NCBI GenBank assembly: GCA_963810055.1
Contig: CAWEME010000020.1
Coordinates: 1 to 64,000 of the forward strand
Origin: REEB95 sp963810055
GTDB taxonomy: Bacteria; Pseudomonadota; Alphaproteobacteria; ATCC43930; CGMCC-115725
Length of the DNA: 64,000 bases
Direction: 5' to 3'
Position numbers and translations under genes: made by a program. Positions within the stretch are counted from its first letter, which is position 1. Every line of letters begins with the position of its first letter. The notes under the pieces are model-generated. The model had not been told where the DNA came from and did no database searches. It was given only the letters and a program-made list of their open reading frames with translations. Positions 10,189 to 18,614 of this stretch are shown here, piece by piece.

Positions 10189-10926
10189 TCAGGCGCCGAG
10201 ATAGGTCTGCACCACGCTGCGTTCGGCCGTGAGTTCGGCGGGCGTGCCCGAAAGCACGATCTGCCCCTCGCGAATGATATAGGCGCGGTGAGCGACCGAC
10301 AGACCAAAGGTCAGGCTTTGCTCGGCAAGCAGCACGCTCAATCCCTGGTCCTGGAGCTTCGACAAGGCCTGAAAGACGGACAGCACGACTTTCGGCGCCA
10401 GGCCGGCCGACGGCTCGTCGAGGAGAAGAAGCCGCGGATTGGTCATGAGCGCCCGCGCGATCGCGACCATCTGTTGTTCGCCGCCGGACAGCGTCCCGGC
10501 CGGCTGATGGAGCCGGCCGGCGATCTCGGGAAAGAGCGCGAGGACCCGCTCGCGCAAGCCGGCGCGAAGCTCCGGCGGGCAAAGGCGCGCGCCGAGTTCG
10601 AGATGCACCCCGACCGGCATCCGGGGAAACAGCTCGCGTCCGCTCGGGACATGGCCGATGCCGGCCCGCGCGATCAGATGCGGCGCGAGGCCGGCGATCG
10701 ATTCCCCGAACAACGAGATTCGACCGGACCGCGGCGGCAGCAAGCCCGTGATGGCGCGGAACAGCGTCGTCTTCCCGGCGCCGTTGGCGCCCAACAGCAC
10801 CGTGACCTTCCCGGCGGCGGCTTCCAGCGAAACGCCGTGCAAGATGGTGAGTTCGCCGAAGCCGGCGACCACGTCTTCGACCTTGAGCGCGGCCGGAGCC
10901 GCCGGATCCGGGGCTGGGCTGTTCAC
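10189..10926 (-). CDS. livF: Branched-chain amino acid-type ABC transporter, ATP-binding protein LivF
   Basis: One of the two ATPases of a Liv-type importer. It has Walker A LLGANGAGKTTLF, signature LSGGEQQMVAIARAL and Walker B LLLLDEPSAGLAP. The 245-residue length and the ending VVQTYLGA are typical of LivF. Its ATG overlaps the end of the LivM-LivG gene, so it is translated as the last gene of a four-gene minus-strand operon: binding protein, LivH, LivMG, LivF. Confidence 0.88.
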   Translation of the reverse strand: MNSPAPDPAAPAALKVEDVVAGFGELTILHGVSLEAAAGKVTVLLGANGAGKTTLFRAITGLLPPRSGRISLFGESIAGLAPHLIARAGIGHVPSGRELFPRMPVGVHLELGARLCPPELRAGLRERVLALFPEIAGRLHQPAGTLSGGEQQMVAIARALMTNPRLLLLDEPSAGLAPKVVLSVFQALSKLQDQGLSVLLAEQSLTFGLSVAHRAYIIREGQIVLSGTPAELTAERSVVQTYLGA

Positions 10927-12707
10927 GAGACCTTGCCGAGATAGGATTCGATGACCAAGGGATCGCGCAACACCGCGTCCGGGGAGCCTTCGGCGATCTT
11001 GCTGCCGCGATCGAGAACGATCATGCGGTCGGAGATGTCCGCGATGGCGGAGATCACGTGCTCGACTCCGGCGACACCGGCGATGCCGAATTCGCGAAGC
11101 TGGCGTAAAACCGCGCGAATCTCGCCCTGCTCATTGCGGGTCATTCCGGCCATCACCTCGTCGAGCAGAATCACGGTCGGATCGAGCGCGAGGGCGCGCG
11201 CCATCTCGAGACGCCGCTGCTGTCCGGGGGTCAATTTGGTCGAAGGCTCAAGCCACATTCCGTCCAACTTCACGGTGTGCAACGCCCATGCCGCCTGATC
11301 GACGGCCTGGCCGGCGCGTTTCCCGTTTCGGGCGGCAAGCAAGGTATTTTCCCACACCGTCATGGATTCCATGAGCCGCGGAATCTGGAACGTGCGCGCG
11401 ATTCCCCGGCGCGCGCGCTCGAACGCAGGAATGTCGGAAACCGGCTTGCCCTGGTAGAAGACGCCGCCCCCGTTCGGCTTGACGAAGCCGGTGATGGCGT
11501 TGAACAGGGTGGTCTTCCCGGCGCCGTTCGCGCCGATGATGCTGACCATTTCGCCGCGGCGGACGGTCAGCGAAACGCCGTTGAGCGCGACCAGGCCGCC
11601 GAACCGCACGATCAGATCGCGCACCTCGATGAGGGTTTCGCCGCCTTGTTGCGCCGGATGCGACTCCCTGGCGACCGACGGGAACACCGCCGGCGCCAGG
11701 ACCGGCCGCCGCCGCAACCAACCGAACCGGTTCGCGATGCCGACGATGCCGCCCGGAAAGGCGAGCACGACGGCGATGACCAGCACGCCATAAAGCGCGA
11801 GTTGGAGATCCGGCAGATAGGCCCAGAATTGTTCGCCGACGAAGACCAGGATCACGGTTCCCAATGCCGGTCCCCAGAGGGTGCCGATGCCGCCGAACAG
11901 CGCGAAAACGATGACTTGAAGATCGAGGGCCGGGTCGAACGCGCTGGGCGGATCGAGGAAGCTGCGATTCCATGCCACCAGCCCGCCGACGGCGGCGGGG
12001 GCCAGCGCGCTCATGACGAAGGTTATGACCTTGATCCGCGCGGTGGGAACGCCGATCGCCGAGGCGGCGACCTCGTCATCGCGCACGCCGGTGACCGACA
12101 GCCCCCACCCCGAATGGAGGATGAAGGCGTTCAGCCCGAAGGCGGCGAGAACCGCGACCCACATCGCGAAATAGACCGCCCCGGGCGTGAGTTCGGCCGG
12201 CAAGGTCAGCCCCGACGCCGCGCCGATGTAATCCCAGTTCCCCGCAACCACCATGAGGATGCGGGCGAGACCGAGCATGCCCAGCGCGAACATGATGCCG
12301 CGCAGCCGCAACATCACCGTCCCGAGCAGCGCGGCGGCCAAGCCGGCGACCCCGCTGCCAAGCAAGGCCGCCACATACCACGGCAGCCCGGCGTGAAGCA
12401 CCAGCACGGATGTGGCGTAGGCGCCGATGCCGAAAAAGGAAACCTGTCCGAAGGAGAGATAGCCGGTGCAGCCGCTGATGATGTTCCAAGAGTAAGCCAG
12501 CGCCGCGAAGGTCAGGACGTCGGTCGCGAGCTGAAGGACATAGGCGGTGGTGAACAGCGGCAGCAGCGCCGCGCATAAAACCAGCACGGCCAGCACCGCG
12601 ATGGCGCCGCGTTCGCGGCCGGGCGCGGGTGCGGGCGCGGCCGCCGATGCGGGATTGCCGAGACGCCGCTCTATCCAACGCCCCAACCGTCGCGCGTCGA
12701 GATTCAT
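10923..12707 (-). CDS. Fused LivM permease and LivG ATPase
   Basis: One 594-residue protein combines two parts of a Liv-type importer that are usually separate. Residues about 35-330 are a LivM permease with many membrane helices and the signature NIISGCTGYLSFGQVSFFGI. Residues about 355-594 are a LivG ATPase with SIIGANGAGKTTLFNAITG, the LivG-type ARTFQIPRL, TPGQQRRLEMARAL (ABC signature in modified form) and VILLDEVMAGM. The reading frame is continuous with no sign of a lost stop, so the fusion looks real. LivMG fusions are known in proteobacteria. The transported substrate cannot be told from sequence. Confidence 0.87.
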   Translation of the reverse strand: MNLDARRLGRWIERRLGNPASAAAPAPAPGRERGAIAVLAVLVLCAALLPLFTTAYVLQLATDVLTFAALAYSWNIISGCTGYLSFGQVSFFGIGAYATSVLVLHAGLPWYVAALLGSGVAGLAAALLGTVMLRLRGIMFALGMLGLARILMVVAGNWDYIGAASGLTLPAELTPGAVYFAMWVAVLAAFGLNAFILHSGWGLSVTGVRDDEVAASAIGVPTARIKVITFVMSALAPAAVGGLVAWNRSFLDPPSAFDPALDLQVIVFALFGGIGTLWGPALGTVILVFVGEQFWAYLPDLQLALYGVLVIAVVLAFPGGIVGIANRFGWLRRRPVLAPAVFPSVARESHPAQQGGETLIEVRDLIVRFGGLVALNGVSLTVRRGEMVSIIGANGAGKTTLFNAITGFVKPNGGGVFYQGKPVSDIPAFERARRGIARTFQIPRLMESMTVWENTLLAARNGKRAGQAVDQAAWALHTVKLDGMWLEPSTKLTPGQQRRLEMARALALDPTVILLDEVMAGMTRNEQGEIRAVLRQLREFGIAGVAGVEHVISAIADISDRMIVLDRGSKIAEGSPDAVLRDPLVIESYLGKVS

Positions 12708-12719
12708 GGGTCAAACCGG

Positions 12720-13583
12720 TCAGCGCGTCGCGCGGCCCAGGCCCTGCGGCCGGACCACCATGAACGCGATGAGCAGCAGATAGGGAACCACGACCTCGGC
12801 GTCACCGCTCAAATAATAGCCGACCGCCGATTGCACCAAGCCCAACATGATCGCCGCCATCACCGCGCCCCGGTAATCGCCCAGACCGCCCAAGGCGACG
12901 ATCACGAAGGAGAGGATGGTCAGCGTATCCGCCGTCGGCGCCGACAACGGAATGACGAGAATCAGCAACACGCCGCCGGCGGCGGCGAGCGCCGAGCCGA
13001 TCGCGAAGGCAATGCCGCGCATGCGCCGCACGTCGATTCCGCAGGTGACGGCGCCGGTCGGGTTTTGCGCGGTGGCCATCAGCGCCTTTCCCGATTCGGT
13101 GTGATGCAGCCAGAGGTGAAGGCCTCCCGAGATCAGCGCGCCGAGAATGCCCGCCGCAACCAGCGCTTCGTTGATCGCCAATCCTCCGACCTCCCAGGTC
13201 GTCTGAAGATCGGGCAAGGATACGTATTGCGAGCCGAAGAGGTTGAGGCCGGTTTCGATGATGACGTAGGACAGGCCGAACGTCACCATCAGGTTGAGCA
13301 ACTCGCCCTTGCGGCCGAGCCGGGCCAGCGGCTCCAGCAACAGCCGCTGCAGCACGCCCCCCACCGCCAGCATGACGATGAAGACGGGTGGAAGCAGGAG
13401 GAGCGGGCTTTGGTGGGTTTTGGTCGCGAACCAGAAGGTAAAGAGCCCGGCCAAGGTAATGATGGCGCCGTGGGCGAGGTTGACGATGCCCATGACGCCG
13501 AAAATGAGATTGAGCCCCTGGGCGAGAAGAATGTAGGTCCCGCCCAGGAGCACGCCGTTGACGACCAACTGCAGTAAGATCAC
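12720..13583 (-). CDS. livH: Branched-chain amino acid-type ABC transporter, permease LivH
   Basis: Inner-membrane permease of 287 residues with about eight helices. It has the LivH-type opening QLVVNGVLLGGTYILLAQGL and the signature GVMGIVNLAHGAIITLAG. It starts at GTG 13583 and lies 12 bp before LivMG and 48 bp after the binding-protein gene, consistent with one operon. It pairs with the LivM half of the fused protein to form the membrane channel. Confidence 0.88.
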   Translation of the reverse strand: MILLQLVVNGVLLGGTYILLAQGLNLIFGVMGIVNLAHGAIITLAGLFTFWFATKTHQSPLLLLPPVFIVMLAVGGVLQRLLLEPLARLGRKGELLNLMVTFGLSYVIIETGLNLFGSQYVSLPDLQTTWEVGGLAINEALVAAGILGALISGGLHLWLHHTESGKALMATAQNPTGAVTCGIDVRRMRGIAFAIGSALAAAGGVLLILVIPLSAPTADTLTILSFVIVALGGLGDYRGAVMAAIMLGLVQSAVGYYLSGDAEVVVPYLLLIAFMVVRPQGLGRATR

Positions 13584-13631
13584 CCGACCACCCCGCCGCT
13601 CATCGTCTTCTCGCGTCCGCGGTGGTTCGGT

Positions 13632-14822
13632 TTATTGGCCGGTATAGGGAATCTGCGGCTTGGCCTCGGCCTGGGCTATGGGCCAGATCAGGAAACGCTT
13701 GCCGTCCTGGATCTGGAACATGTACTGGCCGAATTTCGTCGACAAGCCGTTGGCATCGCTCTTGAACACGCCTTGCACGGTTTCGACTTCGTGGGTCAAC
13801 AGCCATTGCCGCATCTTCGCCTGGTCGAGCGAGTTGGTGCCCTTGACGGCGGCCCCCAGCACCTGGATGGCGGCATAGGTCGCCGCTCCGTGATAGTCCG
13901 GCTCCTCGTTGTTGAACATGGCCTTGTACCGCGCGATGAATCCGGCGTTATCGGGAGTCTTCAGGCTCGGCCACCAGCTCGTATTCGAAATGATGCGGTT
14001 GGCGATCGGCCCCAGCGCGCTGATGAACTCGGCTTCCGCGGGTCCGATGGTTTCCGACAGGAACTTCGGCGCATAGCCGATGCGATGCAGCGCCTGGGCG
14101 ATGCCCACCGCGTCCGGATAGTAGGAGCACAGGACGACGACGTCGGGATTGGCGTTCTTTATCGCCAGCGCCAGCGACGAGAAGTCGGGTTGCGGCAACG
14201 CATAGGTCGCGCCGTAGATGATCGGCATGCCGAGGGCCTGGGCCTGCGCCTCTCGCGCTTGGCCGCATGCCAGGGTAAAGCCGAGTTGCAACTCAAGTAA
14301 CGCAACGGTGTGCGCGCCCTGGCTCTTCGCCAGGGGCAGTATGCCTTCGAGATATCCCGTCGCCGGCGAGAGCAACTGGAAATTCCACTTGTTCCCCGGC
14401 GCGAATATCGCCGGCAGCGAGGCGCCGGGCGCGGGCATGACGCGCTGGTATTTGTTCATCAGCGGCGCGACCGCTTGGCTGATCCCGCTGGAATACGGTC
14501 CGACGACGAGATCGACATTATCTTCCGTGATGAGCCGCGTGTAGAGCCGCACCGCGGTGCCTGGATTGCTCTGGTCGTCGTAGTATTTGAGCTCGATCTT
14601 GCGGCCAAGCCAGCCGCCATGGGCGTTCGCGTCGGCAACGCCGAGTTGAAGTCCCCTGAGATGGTATGCCGCGTCGACGGCCAGCGGGCCGGTTTCCGAC
14701 ACGGACGCGCCGATGACGATCGGCTGCTGGGCTTGAGCAGCCGGGACTGCGAACAGGACGAAAGCGGCGATCAGCGGGGCAAAAAGCGCTCCCGCCAGCG
14801 TGCGTGAATTTTCTCCCAACAT
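13632..14822 (-). CDS. Periplasmic substrate-binding protein of Liv-type importer
   Basis: Peripla_BP_6 family binding protein of 396 residues and first gene of the Liv-type operon. It has a clear signal peptide (ALFAPLIAAFVLFAVPAAQAQ, about residues 12-32). The mature start PIVIGASVSETGPLAVDAAYHLRG is typical. The ribosome site GGGGAGG lies before ATG 14822. This family binds amino acids, amides, urea or aromatic acids, and the ligand here is not predictable. The 242 bp upstream (14823-15064) hold the operon promoter region; I see no clear operator there. Confidence 0.85.
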   Translation of the reverse strand: MLGENSRTLAGALFAPLIAAFVLFAVPAAQAQQPIVIGASVSETGPLAVDAAYHLRGLQLGVADANAHGGWLGRKIELKYYDDQSNPGTAVRLYTRLITEDNVDLVVGPYSSGISQAVAPLMNKYQRVMPAPGASLPAIFAPGNKWNFQLLSPATGYLEGILPLAKSQGAHTVALLELQLGFTLACGQAREAQAQALGMPIIYGATYALPQPDFSSLALAIKNANPDVVVLCSYYPDAVGIAQALHRIGYAPKFLSETIGPAEAEFISALGPIANRIISNTSWWPSLKTPDNAGFIARYKAMFNNEEPDYHGAATYAAIQVLGAAVKGTNSLDQAKMRQWLLTHEVETVQGVFKSDANGLSTKFGQYMFQIQDGKRFLIWPIAQAEAKPQIPYTGQ

Positions 14823-15064
14823 CGTTTTTCCTCCCCGTTTGGCATAAGGCTTGTTATCGGCTTCTTTTTCTCTTTCCGGCCCTAAACAGCGCTACGGATC
14901 CCCGGGCCTGTTGAAGAACCGTTCTCAACTCTAGGACGTCGCGATATTCGGCCACGCAAAAATGCGAATGCATTGGCCCGAAGATGCGCCGAATAAACTA
15001 TAGCTTGGCCATCGGCGCGCTGCCAATCGAAAACTCGGCCGGTCCGAGGCAGGGCCGGTGGCGC

Positions 15065-15817
15065 TCAGAATTGATAGCGGCGCAGGCCGCCATCCACCGG
15101 AATGACGGTTCCCGTCATGTAGCGGGCGAGCGGCGAGGCGAGAAAAACGGCAAGCACCGCAATATCCTCCGGTTTCCCGTATTCGCCGACCGGAATTTCC
15201 CGCTCGGAAAGGCTGCGGCGTTCCTCTTCGGAATAGAGGCGGAGGATCTGCTCGGTAATGATGCGGCCCGGCGCGATCGAGTTCACCGTGATGCCGTGCT
15301 TGCCGATCTCGCGCGACAGGCCCTTGGACCAGGCGTGCACGGCCGCCTTGGCCGCGAAAGACGCGTTCAGCCGCTCGGGTTCGGATTTTCCCGTGATGTT
15401 GATGATGCGGCCCCATTTCCGTTCGATCATTCCCGGCAGGACGGCGTGGGTAAGCTGGCGCAGGCGGGTGAAGTTGAGCGTCAAAGCCTCGTCCCACCGC
15501 TCATCCGGAGCATCGACCGGCAGCGGCCGGCTGCCGCCGGCGCCGTTGACGAGAATTTCGATCTTGCCTAGGGCGCGGATGGCGGCATCCCGGATCCGGA
15601 CGGGCGCGGCGGCGGCCATGACGTCTTCGACGATGATAACGGGCGGGTATCCGCCCGAGCTTTTTATTTCGGCCGCCAAGCGTTCGAGCAATTCCCCTCG
15701 TCGCGCGACCACGGCGAGTCTCGCGCCTTCCGCCGCCAAGCCCAGTGCAATGGCGCGGCCAATGCCCATGCTGGCGCCCGTAACCAGCGCTGTTCGTCCC
15801 GTCAGCTGCAAATCCAT
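15065..15817 (-). CDS. SDR family protein lacking the catalytic tyrosine
   Basis: Short-chain dehydrogenase/reductase fold of 250 residues. The NAD(P)-binding motif TGASMGIG is at residues 13-20 and the NAG-like NGAG at 91-94. The C-terminal PVDGG and the helix after the active site are also normal. The usual Tyr-x-x-x-Lys does not fit: Lys157 is present, but the position four residues earlier is Ser153 (NASFAAKAAV), and there is no Tyr nearby. It may use another acid, bind but not turn over, or belong to a divergent subgroup. It stands alone between the Liv operon and a palindromic repeat, so its substrate is unknown. Confidence 0.8.
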   Translation of the reverse strand: MDLQLTGRTALVTGASMGIGRAIALGLAAEGARLAVVARRGELLERLAAEIKSSGGYPPVIIVEDVMAAAAPVRIRDAAIRALGKIEILVNGAGGSRPLPVDAPDERWDEALTLNFTRLRQLTHAVLPGMIERKWGRIINITGKSEPERLNASFAAKAAVHAWSKGLSREIGKHGITVNSIAPGRIITEQILRLYSEEERRSLSEREIPVGEYGKPEDIAVLAVFLASPLARYMTGTVIPVDGGLRRYQF

Positions 15818-15923
15818 TTCCCAGCCCCGTGCGGCGTTCCCAACAATAGCGCGATCTCGCGCGTTGCGTCATCCCTGGCGCGCCATCAAGGCCGAAGACA
15901 AATGAATATAAATCCGGGAATAG

Positions 15924-16044
15924 CGGTTGCGAGCCCGGGATTTGATTCTGCAATACGGCCTAAGGTCCGCTTTGCGCCAAAAGCGGACATTCGGCCGCGG
16001 CCGCAGAATCTCCGCTTTGTGCCAGAAGGAGACATCGCGCGCGT
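15924..16044 (-). repeat. Dispersed palindromic intergenic repeat, copy B (inverted relative to copy A)
   Basis: The minus strand reads the same core and arm as the copy at 6669-6740, with roughly 85% identity by eye: an inverted repeat around ccgctttgcgccaaaagcgg, then ggccgtattgcagaatcaaa. A second partial core (tccgctttgtgcca) follows toward 16044. Together with copy A it brackets the tcuAB / isonitrile-hydratase-like / Liv / SDR block. It fills the gap between the SDR and PAS_5 genes. Confidence 0.7.
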
Positions 16045-16076
16045 CACGCCCGCGATGTAGTTTGCGCTACCCAGCT

Positions 16077-16604
16077 TCAATCAATGGGAAAGAAGTCTAC
16101 CTTCTCGGCCTCAAGATACCGCTCCGCAATCGTGTCTTGTGTTATGTTTTGATTCATCGAGTAGAGCGTTGCGCCGAAAATGCCGTCGCCGTGAACTCCA
16201 TCGGCCGCAAGCGGCATGATGATTCTCTCGCCCAGGCCATAACGTTGGGCATGAATGAACACTTGACCGCTACCGTGCACAAAGGCGGGTTCCGTCACGA
16301 CACGTTTATGTCTGGCAAAGACCATGTCGTAATGCTTACCGGCAAAGAAGTCTTGCATCCGCTTGCCGCGCAGGTTCTCTCCAAACACTTGGATGATGTC
16401 ATCGCCCGCTATTCTGCCGGTAAAGGAATCGCTGCGGCTGTCGTACTTCCAGGACCAGATGATATTGAGATACGGACCTATCGCGGTCGGATCGATGTCT
16501 TTCCAGCCGGGCATTCGTTTCGCGCCGCGCGCCGCGTTCCAATGCAGGGCGATGCTACGAAGCTCTGACGATTTAATTGAGGCTTCAAAGTCCTTGAAGC
16601 TCAT
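16077..16604 (-). CDS. PAS_5 domain protein
   Basis: A 175-residue protein of the PAS_5 type, common in Rhodospirillales-like alphaproteobacteria. The N-terminal part LHWNAARGAKRMPGWKDIDP and the following FTGRIAGDDIIQVFGENLRG are characteristic. No output domain is attached, so it is a stand-alone sensor-like protein of unknown function. GGGGAG lies before ATG 16604. Base composition is somewhat lower in G+C than the neighbours, in line with the patchy accessory region around it. Confidence 0.65.
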   Translation of the reverse strand: MSFKDFEASIKSSELRSIALHWNAARGAKRMPGWKDIDPTAIGPYLNIIWSWKYDSRSDSFTGRIAGDDIIQVFGENLRGKRMQDFFAGKHYDMVFARHKRVVTEPAFVHGSGQVFIHAQRYGLGERIIMPLAADGVHGDGIFGATLYSMNQNITQDTIAERYLEAEKVDFFPID

Positions 16605-16820
16605 AAGAAGCTCCCCGACCGTGTCCTATCGACACTCCTACCAGCTATCCCACGCGACTCGTACGGCCACAACAAATTTGTGGTTGATAAGATATATGCC
16701 GGTAGACGCTGGCCAGGCCCAATGTCCGCTAGGAATCAAAAACAGGAAGTAACACCCGTTCATTACGATGTCTGCTCTTGGCGCCAGCATCGGGAGAACG
16801 CCCGCGCCGGGACGGCGGTA

Positions 16821-16949
16821 CCCGGCGCCGGCCCCTTGAGCCAGATCAAGGCGCCGCGATCATCGGGATGTCAGGATTCAAACAGTTTTGCGGCCGCGTG
16901 CCAGCGGCCGGCATTTCGCCTTTGCCTTTACTCTTCCGGGGAAGCACGC
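16821..16949 (+). repeat. Duplicated promoter-like cassette, copy 1
   Basis: About 129 bp that recur at 21362-21482 with roughly 90% identity by eye, apart from an extra 8 bases (around agcggccg) here. Each copy carries the same TTGAGCCAGATCAA site, then ggatgtcaggatt and aaacagttttgcggccgcgtg. This copy lies upstream of the molybdopterin operon. The rest of 16605-17065 has no convincing gene. It contains a degenerate palindromic-repeat fragment near 16718-16745. Confidence 0.75.
16836..16849 (+). promoter_or_regulatory. FNR/FixK-type site upstream of the molybdopterin operon
   Basis: TTGAGCCAGATCAA fits TTGA-N6-TCAA, the half-site pattern of FNR/CRP-family oxygen and redox regulators. It lies 217 bp before ATG 17066 inside the duplicated cassette. 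An identical site occurs at 21377-21390. Confidence 0.55.
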
Positions 16950-17065
16950 TCATAAGGAGGCCGGGCCGGCATCTCGATACGGTCCTGAAAACATGATAAG
17001 CATAGAGTGCGGTGCACGGCATGCGGTGCCTGTCCGCACCGAAAAATTCGGTTGGGGGAGTGGGC

Positions 17066-17989
17066 ATGAATCGCCGCAGCTTCATCGCATCGACCTCTTC
17101 GGCGATCCTCGGCGGCATGCTGTTTGGTGTCCGCGCGGCCAAGGCGGATGCGGGGTCCCTGGCGGTGCGCGCGACGCCGGGCGGTCCCCTGATCACGCCG
17201 TCCGGCAAGTTCTTCGTCTATTCCCAGATGCGCAACCCGGCGCAACTCCCCGCCGGCATCGAGATCGACGGCCTCGTCAATGCCGCGGCCCGCTACGGCC
17301 TGGCCGATCTCGCCGCCCTGCCGCATGTCGAGCATCTCTGGACGCTCGAATGTTTCGTCAACACGGCCGGCGGACCCCTGCTCTTCACCACCCCGTTCAA
17401 GGGCGTGCCGCTTGCGGCGCTGTTCGGGAAGGCGGGTCTCAAGCCGGAAGCGCGTTCGGCGCGCATCGAAACCAGCGACGGCCATCCGCCATTCCTGCTG
17501 CCGCTGAGCGAGCTGCAAAGGCCCGGCACGATGCTGGTCGCGACTTTGGGGTCTGAACCGGTGCCGTTGCGTCACGGCAGTCCTTACACGCGGCTGTTCA
17601 TCCCCGGCGCGGGCGGCAACCACCATCCCAAATGGGTCACGCGCATCAGCCTGACGGCGGAGGAGGCGCCGGCACACGATGCGCCGCCGATGGCGGGATT
17701 CCTCTCGCCGGCGCCGCCCGAAACCGCCGGCTCGCTTTCCGGCGTCGTGCTCACCGGTTACGCCTTCACCGGGCCCGAACCGGTCGGCACGGTCGAATTG
17801 AGCACCGACAATGGCGCGACATACCAGCCCATGCCGCTGCCGCCGCAGCCGGATCCGAACATCTGGATCACCTGGGACGTGACGTGGCGTCCGCCCGGGC
17901 CCGGATTCTACGTGCTGCGCGTGCGGGCAACGAGCGCCAGCGGCCGCAAGCAGGACACGCCGGGGGTGATCGCCGTGGAGGTGCGCTGA
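17066..17989 (+). CDS. Tat-exported molybdopterin oxidoreductase, sulfite oxidase type
   Basis: A 307-residue periplasmic enzyme of the sulfite oxidase family. ATG 17066 follows GGGGGAG and starts MNRRSFIAST, a twin-arginine signal. The Mo-pterin domain includes LWTLECFVNTAGGPLLFTTP, where Cys96 is the expected Mo ligand, and WTGVPL-like FKGVPLAALF. The C-terminal third resembles the Mo-co dimerisation domain (LTGYAFTGPEPVGTVELSTD, WITWDVTWRP). It is shorter than typical SoxC or SorA. It heads an operon with a membrane protein, a triheme cytochrome c and a second membrane protein, so electrons likely pass to the cytochrome. Sulfite as the substrate is an inference from the family and from nearby rhodanese genes. 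Confidence 0.8.
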   Translation: MNRRSFIASTSSAILGGMLFGVRAAKADAGSLAVRATPGGPLITPSGKFFVYSQMRNPAQLPAGIEIDGLVNAAARYGLADLAALPHVEHLWTLECFVNTAGGPLLFTTPFKGVPLAALFGKAGLKPEARSARIETSDGHPPFLLPLSELQRPGTMLVATLGSEPVPLRHGSPYTRLFIPGAGGNHHPKWVTRISLTAEEAPAHDAPPMAGFLSPAPPETAGSLSGVVLTGYAFTGPEPVGTVELSTDNGATYQPMPLPPQPDPNIWITWDVTWRPPGPGFYVLRVRATSASGRKQDTPGVIAVEVR

Positions 17990-17990
17990 C

Positions 17991-18614
17991 ATGGAGTCCA
18001 TCCTCGACGATCTCCGCCGCCTGCGCCGGCCGTTGCTCGTGCTGACGACGCTGTTTTTCGTCATCCTTCTGGTCGAGATCGATCTCGGACACCGGCCGTC
18101 TCTTGCGCGGCACGAAATAAGCCTGGCGCTCCTGCCGGTTGCGTGGCTGCCGCTATCGCTGTTGGCGCTCATGGCACTCCAGGTCAAACCGTCACGCCTG
18201 ACCGCCGCCACCGCCCAAGCGGCGATGGTGATCGCCGCAATTATCGGGCTGACCGGTTCGCTCGCCCATGTCCTTGCCGCCGGCGTCGCGTTAGACCGGC
18301 CGGATCGCGTCTTTTCCGCCGCCGTATGGGGCGGCCCGGTCTCGCCCAACTGGCCGATCGCCATCACGGTCGCTGCCGTGCTCGGTTTCATCGGCTCCTT
18401 TGGCGCCGGCGGCGACGAAGCGGTTCTGCGTCGTGATCCGAGCGGCACGATTTGCGGCATCGCCTTCGCGCTACTCGTCGCCGGGATCGCACTATCGGCA
18501 CTGCCTGTGGCGCTCGCACCGAGCGCCGTCTGCCTCGTCCTCGCAGCGCTTCTGCTTTTGGCGGCGTTGCTCTCGCTGCTGACGGCGGCGGCGCTGGAAC
18601 GGAGGCCGTCATGA
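17991..18614 (+). CDS. Integral membrane protein of the molybdopterin operon
   Basis: A 207-residue protein with about six membrane helices (such as LLVLTTLFFVILLVEIDLG, LLPVAWLPLSLLALMALQ, AAMVIAAIIGLTGSLAHVLA). It starts 1 bp after the stop of the Mo enzyme, and its own stop overlaps the ATG of the cytochrome gene, so translation is coupled. I do not recognise the family. No clear haem-ligand or quinone motif is evident, though a few His and Trp residues lie near helix ends. A role as membrane anchor or quinone-side partner of the Mo enzyme and cytochrome is an inference from context only. Confidence 0.75.
   Translation: MESILDDLRRLRRPLLVLTTLFFVILLVEIDLGHRPSLARHEISLALLPVAWLPLSLLALMALQVKPSRLTAATAQAAMVIAAIIGLTGSLAHVLAAGVALDRPDRVFSAAVWGGPVSPNWPIAITVAAVLGFIGSFGAGGDEAVLRRDPSGTICGIAFALLVAGIALSALPVALAPSAVCLVLAALLLLAALLSLLTAAALERRPS

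Noticed and set aside
11277..12578. Plus-strand frame of 433 codons opposite the LivMG gene
   Set aside because: Arg/Gln/His-rich shadow without any fold; the minus strand carries the permease and ATPase.
16605..17065. Small plus-strand frames upstream of the Mo enzyme as genes
   Set aside because: They run through the duplicated cassette and a degenerate palindromic repeat; equivalent frames appear in the second copy, so they reflect the repeat rather than a protein.
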